NCBI GenBank assembly: GCA_900617975.1
Contig: UZAE01012788.1
Span: forward strand, 8,210-31,776
Length of the DNA stretch: 23,567 nt
Reading direction: 5' to 3'
DNA from: Rodentolepis nana
Lineage: Eukaryota; Platyhelminthes; Cestoda; Cyclophyllidea; Hymenolepididae
A model generated the notes under the pieces. It was not told the DNA's origin. It saw only the letters and a program-made list of their open reading frames with translations, and made no database searches. Position numbers and translations under genes: made by a program. Positions 1-12,500 of this stretch are shown here, piece after piece. Each line of letters begins with the position of its first letter. Positions within the stretch are counted from its first letter, which is position 1.

Positions 1-162
1 ACGTGGTGCCCCCTGGGCAACGTATACTCATACGGCAAAAAGTCTATTAACTGGCAGTTTTCAATTTGATGTTCCTCCTCCCCTACGTGAAGCCTGAAGT
101 CAACTAAAGGGCTAATGATAACCATCAAGACGCCTGCCATTTGATATAAATAAATAATAAAC
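1..162 (+). repeat. SINE copy A (internally deleted, 5' end off window)
   Basis: It starts inside the family 5' end (ACGTGGTGCCCCCTGGGCAA), keeps the CTCATACGGCAAAAAGTC block, then jumps to TTTGATGTTCCTCC. The family 3' end follows, with tail ATATAAATAAATAATAA. About 150 nt of the middle is missing. It lies in a NOVA intron, in gene orientation. Confidence 0.8.
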
Positions 163-404
163 TTTACTGAACACAACTTGAATGACTAAGGCTTTTAGTT
201 TATCGATAATCCTAAAACAGTTCACGGACAATTCAATGGGGAGAAGATTGAAATGACATTATAAAATACCCTTTTTTACGACATCAAACAAAGTTTTGTA
301 CTAAAACTGCTATTTGAAAACAGTGCTCCCATTGTCGAGAGATTGAATTTTGACTTCTGCTTAGTTTAATTAATATAAAAATTTAATTTCTCCTTCAATT
401 CTAG

Positions 405-558
405 GTGAAGATCCTAGTTCCAAATAGCACGGCCGGAATGATAATTGGAAAGAATGGGACGTACATACAGGAAATAAAGGAGCGTTCGGAGGCTTATGTC
501 CAAATCTCTCAGAAATCTCGCGAATTCTCTCTCCCGGAACGCTGTGTTATTGTTGCGG
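405..558 (+). CDS. NOVA1: NOVA exon: core of KH2
   Basis: This 154-nt exon follows the acceptor TTCAATTCTAG and ends at the donor GCGG|GTATGT, leaving one base (phase 1). It encodes VKILVPNSTAGMIIGKNG, then a helix and the strand AYVQISQKSREFSLPERC. The GXXG loop is GKNG, with the basic residue expected for RNA contact. The pattern is that of KH2 in NOVA and Pasilla. Confidence 0.93.
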
Positions 559-3500
559 GTATGTTCTAACACTCTTGACGTTTTTTATCTCTGTCATATT
601 AACGCGCGAATCCTTTACAGTCTATAAGCGGACTTCCCTTACACACAACATTCCAATTTAACACAAAAATTAATGATAGATTTAATTGGGCTAGAAATAT
701 TTTTTGTTTATTTATATCAAATGGCCGACGTTTGGGTAGTTACCACCGGGCCCTTAGCTAACTTCGGGCTTCACAGAGGAGAGGATCTTTGAAATTAGAA
801 AAGATCGAGAGGGGGAACAGAATAATGTTTCACAGATATAGAAGAGAAAGACGGACACAAAGGCAGAGAAAAGGTAAGTTGAGTACTATGGAAGTGGTCG
901 AATACGACTTGCAGTTGGTTCATGATAGCTTGAAGTCAGAAGTGAACTGCCGGTTTATAGACTTTTTGCCATATGAGTATACGTTGCCCGGGGTGCATCA
1001 CGTGGAGGCAAGTCTGTCTCACCATCTCAGTTACTAATAAGAAAGCGTATTATATATTGAACCAATTCAAGACGCTTTTGTCCTCAATTGACCTCCACAA
1101 TGACTCTTTTTTGGTAGCGTTGTAGTTATATAAAGTGCTTAGTCGAATTCCCTTTCTGATATGAAATTCAAAGATGGCGGATTTGCGCAAAGGATATTTG
1201 TTTGAACGCAATGTCTCACAATTGGTGTGCGGGGTATTTGCTTTTTTTAAAGTGACCTTTAAGTTCGTTACTAATTCGTCCAAACGCTGGTGCCTTTTTT
1301 CCCGCTTCCGTAGAATACTTTGCACTGACTGTTGGTCGGTGCATTTCACTTAATTAATCTAATTGGCTCCAATACGTGGCAAAAAATATATATATAATAA
1401 AATTGGGCATTTCTGGACACAAGTGATGTGGACTTAGTCATGAGACGGAGAAGAGCTCTCCCTTTGATTTATGCGCAAAATGTGCTTTTTTTAATTCTAT
1501 CTTAAATCCTATCTACCGCCTTTGAAATTCCGTTCAGGGTCGGGTGATGATACCCTTTTCCCAATTTCCGCGATTCCATTTGTTTATTTTGCTTAACAAT
1601 TAATGAATGCTTTTATTAACTGCCTTTGCTCATTAAAGCGTAATCTTGCATTTTGAAGTATTGTAATTTAGAAGTAGTTTAGTGTAGGTGCGGAAAATAT
1701 TGGAATAGCGGGGCCGTAATATGCGTAAAGATTTGAAAATTGAAATGCGCGGAAGTTTTCCCGCCTTCACGTAAATCCAAGCTAGCAATTCTTTCCTTTT
1801 GCATCCGATTTTATCAGAGGTCCTTCCATCGATGTGTTTGTCACCTTAGTTCATCGAAATCCATACCTCCAGCAAAATTTCGCAGTTATTTTTAAGGGCA
1901 TTGAAGTTGGGGGGAGTGGAGCATTAACTGAACTTTAGGGATCTATGATATATTTATTTCAAATGGCAGGCGTTATGATAGGTATCATTAGCCCTTTAGT
2001 TGACTTCGGGCTTCACGGAAAGGAAGATGAACATCCAAGTGGTAAAAAGTCGAGAGGGAGAGAATAATGATTCACAGACGTAAAAGAGACAGACAGACAC
2101 AAAGGTAGTAAAAAGGTAAGTACTGTGAAAGTAATCGAATATGACATACAGTGGGGTGATGGTAGTTTGAAGTCCGAAGTCAACTGCCGATTAATAGACT
2201 TTTTTTGCCGTATGAGTATACGTTGCCCAGGGTGCACCACGTGGAGGTAAGTCTATCGCACACCCCAGGGATCTATGATTATTATATAGGCAGGAGTGTT
2301 GCAGACATGGCTAAATAGATGGGGGACTAAGATGTTTGCCTGTTTTGCTGTTAGGGTTTTATCTCGTTTGTCACCGACCATAGCGTTATAAATAGAGCTT
2401 GAGAGGAGGAAAGAAATAATCCAATCATCCGTGCCTGTTTACTTGCTATTAAAATTCCAGCCTCTTCTCCCCTTCCTTTCACTCGCTACCTCCACCTGAC
2501 AGGTTGTGGGATTATTAATGACTAGCTCAATTCACTCTCCATCTCTTACCCAATTTTCCATGCATCATTTAGCTCCTTCTCTGTAGTAGTGATTTAAATA
2601 TATGGACTTTTGAGCGTATATCTCGATTAATACCATAAAATGTCCAGTATTATTTTGTCTTGTTAATTAGTAGATTGTACGATCAAAAAATAAGATAATT
2701 TCCAAGTCCGTTTGGATGAGTGTTTACCCTCTATGTTGGCTAATCGATAAAAATTGAACTCATTATCTCTGATTTGACCGTTCAAATTAAAATAACTCTT
2801 CAATTGACCCTGTTGACATGAATTCTCTCATGGCATAAGAATGCAGAAAAGGATTAAGAAATCTAGATGATATTCAGCTTTAGATATATTGGATTTACAT
2901 CTAACTTTTACTCTATATCTACCTCTAAAACCCTTATCGTGAGCAACGTATACTCATACGGCAAAAAGGTCTATTAGCCGACAGTTGAACTCTGACTTCA
3001 AACTACCATGACCCAATTTGATGTCATATTCCACCACTTCCATAGTACTCACCTAACCTTTTTCTCTCTACCTTTGTGTTTATCTCTTTTACATCTGTGA
3101 ATTACTCTTGTTTCCCTTTCTACTTTCTTATGACCTTGTCTGTACCTCGCCTCTGTGATGTTTAAAGTCAACTAAAGGGCTAATGAAAGCCATCATAAAT
3201 GAATAAACCTCCATAACCCTCATCGAACTATTCGACTGTTCGCAGTCTCAGTTGCTTCTCCTTGTGAATACTAAAATTAAAATACCATCTTTTTATGAAC
3301 AACGAGTCATTTTTCCTTAGATCGATTTGAACTACTCTAGTAGTGTTAAAAATGTTGTATCATTTATTGAATACGTGGCAATAAAAGGAGGTGCAGGCAG
3401 AACTGATTTGAATAAAATATTTCGAGCACAGCTCATTCCTGCATGACTCACTCTCAGGTATTTGACTTCCCGTTTTCGTAATCTGTTCTTCCTTCTCGTC

Positions 3501-6500
3501 TTGTAATTGGCTTTAAGATAAGATAGCACATATTTTGCCTGACAATTGCGCTTCATCCTCTTTCTAAATATCATTTCCTTGTCAATTCATCTGTGTAATA
3601 TAAAAACTTCCATATTTGGAGCGAAGGTTGGGGTGGGGGTTGGGGGGTGGTGGGGGGTAGGGACTTTAATAATGGGCAGTCTCTCTAAAACGGATTTTTT
3701 TATCTCTTTTACAAAACCCCTCGTATGACATTCGCTATCTCCTTTAAGTGAATGAATTATTCCCTGTTGGAGGAAGTCATTGAATGCGAGCGATAATAAA
3801 TTACATTATTTAATTTTAACGCACCAGGTTAAATTGGTGTATTAACTTTAATAACATTATTTGATAAGTTGATTTAAACACTGAATGAAATGTGTACTGT
3901 CATGTTTCTGTCAATTTGATTTCCATTAAGTCCTCTAGTGACTGATTGAGAAATTGAATAAGTAGTTTTATTTTTATTTTAAGAAAAGAATTTAAGGTGA
4001 ATATACACAACTTCATTGTATGTTTCCTACTTGAGTTACTACCCGTGTAGTGAGAAATTCACTGCGAATTCAAATATCACTCGGGGTCCATTGTATTTTT
4101 TTTTATAAATTTTGCTTACCGTTTCTTAGGGATCCACGTATCGATCAGAGTATGTGCTTCTGCAAATTTGGAATCCAGAAAAAGGTTTTCGCAATCCAAA
4201 GTATGTCCATAACCTGAATCTCTAGGCATTCAGATATCTCTAAAATGGGAAGTACCTTTTAATTACAACTTCGACATCGAATAAGTCCATTATTTGGTAG
4301 TTGGGGTAACCTGGAAATTCTACATTACCATGTTAGTTTTCTTCACCTCCAAAATCCCATTAAGACCTTCAGTGATTTATAACTTATGGGACTTTGTCTT
4401 TCTCAAGACCTACTTATGAGATAGGTCATCGTTATTCATGCATTTTCGAACTTAGAAGCGTTCCCAGAGTGTAGTGCATTGGTGAAAGACATTTCAGGCA
4501 AGAATTATAATTTTTCCTCCCATTTTTTCGTGCCTAAGCATTGGAAGCAGTTGAAGAGCTGTCGAATGGGAGAATCGGAGGAAGGTCACCAATTGGAAGG
4601 GAAATGTATGCCGATGTTTCGTGCCTCAAAAAAATGTGAAATTTGTTTTCAAATTACACCCATTTTTACCTTTTTTGGGTGTAGTCCGCTGTTTCCCTAT
4701 TCTAATTTTAAAATGCTTAGATTTCGGAGATACTTCTTCCATTGAGTGGTGTGAGAATTCAAGGTTTGCGGAGTCCAGCTACTATTGAACGATCGAATAA
4801 TTTCAAAATGTCAGCAAGTTCTCTAGCTACATTTGGCTACATACGTGCTTTAACGGTGCACGTGACAATGTTACTATGTCATGATTTAGTCTGATGGAAT
4901 TTTGTGTCGTGTTCAGTCTTTCAGGTGTTTTAGAAAACACCAATTTGTACTTTGCCTGCCATTCAGATGACAAGCCGGTTGGCAAACATCCGCCTTCGTT
5001 AGTACTTCTTTTTGAATCCCTCGGGGAGAAACCTTTGACTCTACCTAATTACGCCCTAATTAGACTTTCATTGTCTTACAAAACAAGTTTTGTGCTTAGG
5101 AATTGTACTAATGAGAGCTCTCAAAGTTGATCCAGGAGTATCTAAAAGGATGTAGCTAATGGAATTCCCCCCAACAAAGCAACCAACTAACCTTCATTGG
5201 AGGTCACTTAAAAAATCAATATTATCAAAATCGATTACAGTTGAGTAGATACAACAAGCTAGCTGCGCTCGTTGCTAGAAGAAATCAAAGTCTGCTCAAG
5301 ATATCGTGAATTAAAGAGGCCTTATTCCCTGATTCTACACTGAAATAATACAGAGACAACAACCACCAATCAGACCGGGGAGAGATTAAGTAGCTCTTTA
5401 TTGGGTGAAAAATTGAAGTTATTACATTTTCAGGAGAGATTGCATTAACCAATCCCCCCCCCCAAAATATCCACCTTCATTCTCTCAGGATTCCTTTTTA
5501 GAAGAGCTTAATATTTGGGGTTCAGAAATCTTACCTTTTCTTGTAGCTATTTCTTTCATTGAAAGTACTTATCTTATTTGATATGATTTACCAATATTTC
5601 ATTTGAAATGCTGAAGGTTCATAAGTGTTCAGCAGTTCCAAGTCCCTTTAAAGATCCTGCAACAGGTCTTTTCGCCATCTTTATTTCCAAATAATTGGTT
5701 TTAGAATTCTACTGTGCGGTGATAACTTAAAATCATCTTGGAGCTTCTATACTGTAAATTACGCTTTTGCAAAGCAAATATTTCCACTTTAAAAAGTGGA
5801 GCCATTTGCTTTGACACGACAGTGAACAATTTGAGATGTCTATATGCGAAATCGACTGTCAAAATTTGGCATTTTAACAAAATTCCACTAAATTCAAAAG
5901 TTTTATTTTGAAAAGTTAAGCTTCATTGAGATTAAATTAATTTTTGAAATAATCTTCCTATTCCGATGATTCGTACTAGAATGACAAAATTTGTTTACTT
6001 TAAGCCACTACACACTACAGATTTCCCACCTTGCAAATTCTAAAAAGTAATATTTTTTGCCGTAATTTTTTTGCCATTAAACCATAAAATAAATTACTGA
6101 TTTTCTGCATCAATCATTTGGATTTAAAGCTAAAAAATGATTGGTTAATTTATTAGGCCCATGAAAGGCGTTTCACGAACTCAAGCAAGTCACCTGGAGA
6201 ATTTTATTCTCGATTTGCAGTTGTATAACGTACAAAAATTGTTCAGAAGTATTTGGTAGTGCTTAAATGCGAAGGAATAGGCATATATCTTCTAAATAAC
6301 CCGTCTCTAATATACACTTCCAATTCATCTAATCTTCGCCAATTTAAAAACTATGTAAAACTTAATTAGTTGTGTACACTGTTTGGAATGCGGATCAATC
6401 TTTTCTCCTACACTCTTCTGAAAATTAAAACCTCTGATTGATCCAGGAATTTTTTCTTAGAGAATGAGCACTTTCTAACCGTTAACAATCACCAAACATT

Positions 6501-9500
6501 CAAAAACCTTCTGAATGGAGGCAATTACTGACCTTAGCAACGAAGTCAAGTGGTTATTGTTATATTTGGGAGGGATTGTTGACTGTTATGTTTTCATAGC
6601 GACGTCAAGTGGACACTAATTCACTGAAATTGCAATTAGTCGAGCTATTGGTTGGAGGATGGGGGGGGGGGGGGGGGGGGGGGGNGGTGTGGAAGTCATT
6701 CCGATTTTGTCTATATGTATCCGTGTGGACGGATTTTCTTGCCTCCTCATTTGAAAAAGGCTAGTATTGTGAAGATGGGTGTATCAATGTTGCCGTCTAA
6801 TAAGGTTTTACTATTATCATCTGGATTTAATTGGCCATCTGTCTTTATTTCCTTTGGAGAAAAATTTCCCCCAATTAGAATAGAATCCTTTTATGCCAAT
6901 GATCTCCATACATCTGCTTTCGAATATTGGTCTCCCGCGCAAAAACAGGAGGTTTTTATCTTGTCGGAGCTATTTTTGTGTCACTTAAATAATAATAAAT
7001 GACAATAATAATAATAGCAATTATCAAAACCTATTTAGGAAAGCGTGTTAAAAAACTCAGATATATAAAACTGCTTTGGGGGGGGGGGGACTCGAGTCCT
7101 GTCAAACCATCTTTTTATAAGCACATTCCACTCATTTATTTATAGGTCAACATCAGCTGGTAGATGGTTAATAAATGTGATTAAGCAATTGGTTATTTAA
7201 AAAAGCAACAATTTGGCCATGCTTTAGTGCATTTGAAACTACTCCCAATCACTCAGAAGTACTTATTGGTAGAATCAATTAATTAATTAATTGGTGGGTT
7301 TATTTCTTTCCACAAAATTTTTTTGTTGGTTCTTTTTTGTTTATATTTCCTTATTTTAATGAATAAAAGTAAGACAAAAATCTGGTCATTGTTACCTGTG
7401 ACACAAATTATATGTTGTAGTGATAAAAAATAGGCATCTAGAGGTCATAATTTCGATACCCATCAGTTAGCGCTTAATTAACCAAATAACCAAATTCATT
7501 GGCTTAATCTGATTCTTGAAAGGTAATTTTTACTAGGATCACTGGGACACTTCACTTCACTCCACTCAATATTTATATCAAATGGCAAACTTTATGTCAG
7601 TTATCAATTTGCTCTTTAGTTGGAACACCACGAGTGAGCTTCAAAGAGGAGGGGTGGAGGGGTGAGAGAGACATCAAAGTCATGGAAAGTCGAGGAGTGA
7701 TAGGGAGAGAAGTGTGATTCACGGGTGTAAAAGAGATAAACACAAAGGTAGGGAGAAAAGGGCAAGGTGAGTATTGTGGAAGTGATCGAATAATACATAC
7801 AGTGGGGTCATGGTAGTTTGTAGTCAGAAATCAACTACCGGTTTATGAACTATTTTGCCATATGGGTATACGTTGACCAGGATGCACCACGTGGAAGTAA
7901 GTCTATTACGCACTCTCTCTTAACTCAATGTATTTGAAAGCACATTCCTAAATGAACTTGAGGGTTAGGAAAACCCAATAATTCAACGAGCATAGCTAGC
8001 ATAAATTTGTGAACTTAGAGAATATTGATTTATATACCACCAAATATTATCTCTTATTCTAAGGTGAGCTGCACCAGATGCGTGCTGCAATGGATCTCAT
8101 TCTCGCTGTGATTGCCTCCGATCCCCAATCCTCCTCTTGCCCAAATCTCTCCTACGCCGATGTTCGTGGTCCAGTTTCCAGTGTCTATCCCACAGGGTCT
8201 CCCTTTGCCTTTCCCTTTATCACTACCACCCCCAGTAATCTCCTTCTTCGTCCTGACGCCTCTTCCCTAGCTGCTGTCAACCCTTATCTTCTGGGACCTC
8301 TCGCGGCTCCCCTGAACCCTATGGATGCTGCCTTGATCCTGCAACTTGTCAATGGCAGTGATCAATTGAGTGCAATTCAGCAACAACAAGTTCAAGTACA
8401 GCAGCAGGCTCAACAAGTTCAACAGGCCCAGCAGAATGCGGCGTTGAACACCTATTTGCAGATGGGTGGTGGAGCAGGCAATTTGCCAACCGCTACGGGA
8501 GCTATTGTCACTGCTAATCATCATCAACAACAACAACAACAGCAACAACAATCACAGCAGGCCTCGTCGGCGTCGCCACTGGCAACTGCTGCTGCATCGC
8601 TGGGATCGTTTTGCTCAAATCCTGCTTTCCTTCCTGGTGGGTTATTGAGCACATTTCCTGGGTATTTTGCCTTGCGTCTTTTACTCTCAGTAAGGTCTAT
8701 TTTTCAATTGAGGTACGTTTAAGGAGCCGGTAAATTAATTAACCAAGTCATTTCATAGGATATATTTCTTGTATTCTTATCTTAATTCGACACTTTGCTT
8801 GAGAAAATAGGTGATGGGTGTCCTCCTATGTGAAATGGAGTTAATTCAACCTGAGCACTGGAAATACTTAAATGCGCTAACTCGGCACAACTGTGTAAAT
8901 TCATTCTCCAAACGATTAAGCATCTCTGTAGACAAACAAAAATGTTAAAATCGATAATCAAAATATGTTTGAATTCAATTTGAGTTTAATTCCATGAAGT
9001 AATCAATTAAAATTGGCTGTTTGAAAGCTTCTAGTAGCGGCTTTTCCTTAAAAAATGTTTTTTTTTAATACAAACGTTCACTGTCTGGAATCGTGATATT
9101 TTTAAATATCGTGTGAAACATGGTTTATTTCTGACTTATTTATTCGATTTTATTTGGTTTAAGCGTTAATGATCATATTTTAATAGCTATCATTATCCCT
9201 TTAGTTGTCTTCGGGCTTCACAAAGGGAAGGAATAACAAAATAAAAAAAATCGAGAGAGGAGGGATAGAAGAGTGTATCAAAGATGTAAAAGAGATAGAT
9301 ACAAAGGTAGGAAAAAGGAGAGGTGAGTACTGTGGAAGTAGTCGAATTTGACATACAGTGGGGGTGATGGTAGTTTGAAGGCAGTTGTCAACTGCCGCTT
9401 AGGGTGATGGTAGTTTGAAGTGAGAAGTTAACTGCCAGTTAATAATGTGAGTACTGTGGAAGTAGTCGAATATGACATACAGTGGGATCATGGCAGTTTG

Positions 9501-12500
9501 AAGTCAGAAGTCAACTGCCAGTTTATAGGTGATGGTAGTTTGAAGGCAGTTGTCAACTGCCAGTTTATAGACTTTTTGCCGTTTGAGTATACGTTGCCCA
9601 GGGAGCATCACGTGGTGGTATGTCTGTCGCACACCCCATTTTAACTTAAACAAGTACTTACAAATTCATCAGCGCTCCATATTTATTTTGAATGGTACGC
9701 GTTTCTCTGTGCTCAGGCAACATTATTCGCCCAAAACTCTTAAATTTTTGTAATTTATCCTAGGACCAATGAACTTATGATAGTTGATTGCTATTAAATC
9801 TCAGAATCGCTAAATTTCAATTGCATTCCTTATCCCGCAAATGTTGAGTGTCCCACTACTTGGTGCTAGATCTCAAGGAATATTATTTTACAGACACATT
9901 CAGACCCGGGGTTGGTGAAGCACAGTGTGGAATATCGGTTTAGGATGCAAGTGATCAAGATTACCTTTCACCTTATTTCATCCAACACACAATTCATTCG
10001 CCATCTTTCTACTAATTACTCCCACTCCACTTCAAAATCTATTGAACTTCAAAGACATTCAATCGATTAAATGCTAAATACTTCTCCTCAGAGCTAACTT
10101 AGCGTTAATCGTATCCTCCAAGTAATTAGATAAACCTGGATCAAACCCATTTTACCCTGTAATTAGCAGCTTTGTTTGTCTCGTAACACAGTAGTTATTG
10201 TTGAAAGTGTAAACTTTTTTGATGAAATTGCAGGGTTGTTAAAAATGAGTCATTTTGAGGATGTTTAGCCCGCCGATTCTCCCTCGGGTTTACCTATGCC
10301 CTTTTTCCTGTCTTCTCAAGCGTGAAACAAGTTTAAATTATATTGAAGTTTTATTCCCGCAGTAGCATTTAATGCTACTAATTGTGTAAAGTGTGGCTGT
10401 TGTAGGTCTAAGTTCTGAATGATTTGTTGTTATTATTTGGGTAAATTTCATTAGAATTGTGGCTTCTTTGAGAAATTTATTTTATTTCAAATGGCAGGCG
10501 TTTTGATAGCTACCATTAGCCATTTAGCTGACTTCGGAGCTTCACAGAGGGCAGGTTTATGGAAGTAACAGAAAGGGGTGGGGAACAGAAGAGCCTTTCA
10601 ATATTTTGAAAGCTTCCATGCCTCCTCCTCGCAATTCATCTGTTTTTCTCTTTTTCTTTTGATTTTTTTTGGAATTTGACAAGTTTTTTTTCTGTAAGTT
10701 TCCTTTCATACGTAGATATGTGCCTGCTATTCTAGGTGGGATTAGTCATAATTGAGGCTAAAGGACCAAATTATGGCTGTTCTAAATAGCACTTTTTAAT
10801 GTTTATATATTTTATAGTCTTAGTTAGCGTAGAAAATAACAACAATAAGAATTTGAAGATCTGCAAATTAAGTCCTCCTTCATTTCTCTTTTCGAATCCA
10901 AGTTAAGGCCCGATCTTCACCATTGGAACATATTTGGTTGTGGCTCAATTTGCTAGTTTGATTTTATAAAAAGAATACAAAAATATGAACTTTAATTCTA
11001 CATTTGACTTACTTCCGGGTAAGTGTCCAATTTTTAGAATATCATTGCAATTATCCCCAAGAGGTGAAGTTAATTAAAGCCAATGACTGCTTTAATCACT
11101 GTTTCAAACAGGACGCGTAGAGACCTGGATTCGTGAGTCTTAAATCTTCCACAAAGAGGTCCGATGAAGCGACCGACTGAGCTAAATCGTCTTAACTGAA
11201 AAAAAACAAATGGTGAAAGAGGCTAAAAGAAATCCTTTCAAACTAGGACATTTCCATTAGTCATTTTTTACTCAAAGTGATTTGCAAAAGCAAGAGGTTG
11301 CGAAGGTTGTAAGGGATTTCAAATCCTAAAAGTTGAATTTCAAATGTTACTACCTTTTCAATTGGCAGTTAGTAAAACAACATGGGGGCTAGACTCAAGG
11401 CCAAGGAAAAATGGTCTGTATTGCAAACGATCGATTTTTTACTGACAAAATGGCCTCGCTTATTGGAGGGGGGGGGGATTGTTGATAATGCAGAAAAAAA
11501 ACCGGATAAAAATTTTGTCGACTGCCTGATTAGCTAATGATTGAAGTGACTGTTTCTTACCCCCCCGTGATCTTATATAACCGAGCGTGAACATGGTAAT
11601 CCAATTGAATATATGGTCCAGTGTAGATGGGATGAAGCTAACGATTTCCTCCACACTTACTCCACAAGGCGTACCGATAGATAGTTGTGCTCAGTACTAT
11701 CTCGAAACACCAGTATTGTACAGGGGGAAAAGATTATGTCCCTAATATCCCGGATGTTGGCACTAGACGTGTCTTTCCCAACGGACAGCTTGCATGCTAC
11801 ACAAGAATTTGCAATTTCTTTCTAATACGTACATCCATCTACATTGGGTGATTTCAATTCGTTCAATGAATACGTGTTTTTTCTTAACTGAAAGCGATCA
11901 CTTTAATTATTGGCTAATCATGTAACTAATTATTTGTTGCATATTCAAGCAATTCTATTTACAAGTCTGCCGTTATACTCTTTGTTGAGAGTGAGCCGAT
12001 TTAGGCTTAATTCAGAGTGACTGCGAAATTATGAACGTGTCAAACGCCCAGCTTGCAAACAGGAAGCATTTTCCCCTAATTATGTTTAAGATTATTATTA
12101 TTATTATATCAAATGACAGGCGTTTTGATGGTTATCATTAGCCCTTTAGTTGGCTTCAGGCTTCACAGATGAGAGGAACATCATAGTGAGAAACATCAAA
12201 GTGAAAAAAGTCGAGAAGGCGGGGGGAGGGGACAGAATAGTGTTTCAAAGGTGTAAAAGAGAGAGAGAGAGAGACAATGGTAGAAAAAAGGTGAGGTGGG
12301 TACTCTGGAAGTAGCCGAATATTTCATATAGTGGGGTTGTGGTAGTTTGAAGTCAGAAGTCAACTGCCAATTAATAGACTTTTTTGCCGTATGAGTATAC
12401 GTTGCCCAGGGTGCACCACATTTTGCCGTATGAGTATGCGTTGCCCAGGGTGCACCACGTTTAGACTTTTTTGTCGCATGAGTATACGTTGCCCAGGGTG

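Larger units (their letters stand above)
559..8063 (+). other. NOVA intron (KH2 split), 7.5 kb
   Basis: The donor GTATGT and an AAG acceptor border it. It holds SINE copies B, C, D and E, the G-quadruplex candidate, the poly-G tract and the stem-loop. Between 3226 and 7563 I see no exon, RNA gene or mobile-element protein. The short frames there have no domain, biased composition or splice context. Confidence 0.8.

Noticed and set aside
789..1037. 82-codon + strand open frame, and similar frames at 9447-9644 (+), 2013-2240 (-) and 12196-12546 (-)
   Set aside because: All lie inside SINE copies. The frame is open in B and F but closed by stops in other copies such as H, so it is not a conserved SINE protein.
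1050..1349. 99-codon - strand open frame rich in Lys and Arg
   Set aside because: No domain, no splice context and inside a NOVA intron. A decayed gene fragment is possible, but I cannot support it.
1950..2266. MITE or foldback DNA transposon interpretation
   Set aside because: The inverted arms are internal, not terminal, and the duplications are too long and variable.
1950..2266. Hammerhead ribozyme within the SINE, as in the schistosome Sm-alpha family
   Set aside because: I looked on both strands for CTGATGA with a partner CGAAA. Only CTAATGATAA-like sequence is present, without the core.
1937..2279. LTR or TRIM interpretation of the 300-bp repeat
   Set aside because: Duplications vary from about 7 to 20 bp, one end has a simple-repeat tail and truncation is on the other end. 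LTR elements give short fixed duplications and TG...CA ends.
4479..5130. Two + strand open frames of 88 and 78 codons
   Set aside because: They resemble no protein I know and show no codon or splice signal. Lengths like these are expected by chance.
6652..7002. 116-codon + strand open frame
   Set aside because: It begins in the poly-G tract containing N, has no recognisable domain and sits inside the NOVA intron.
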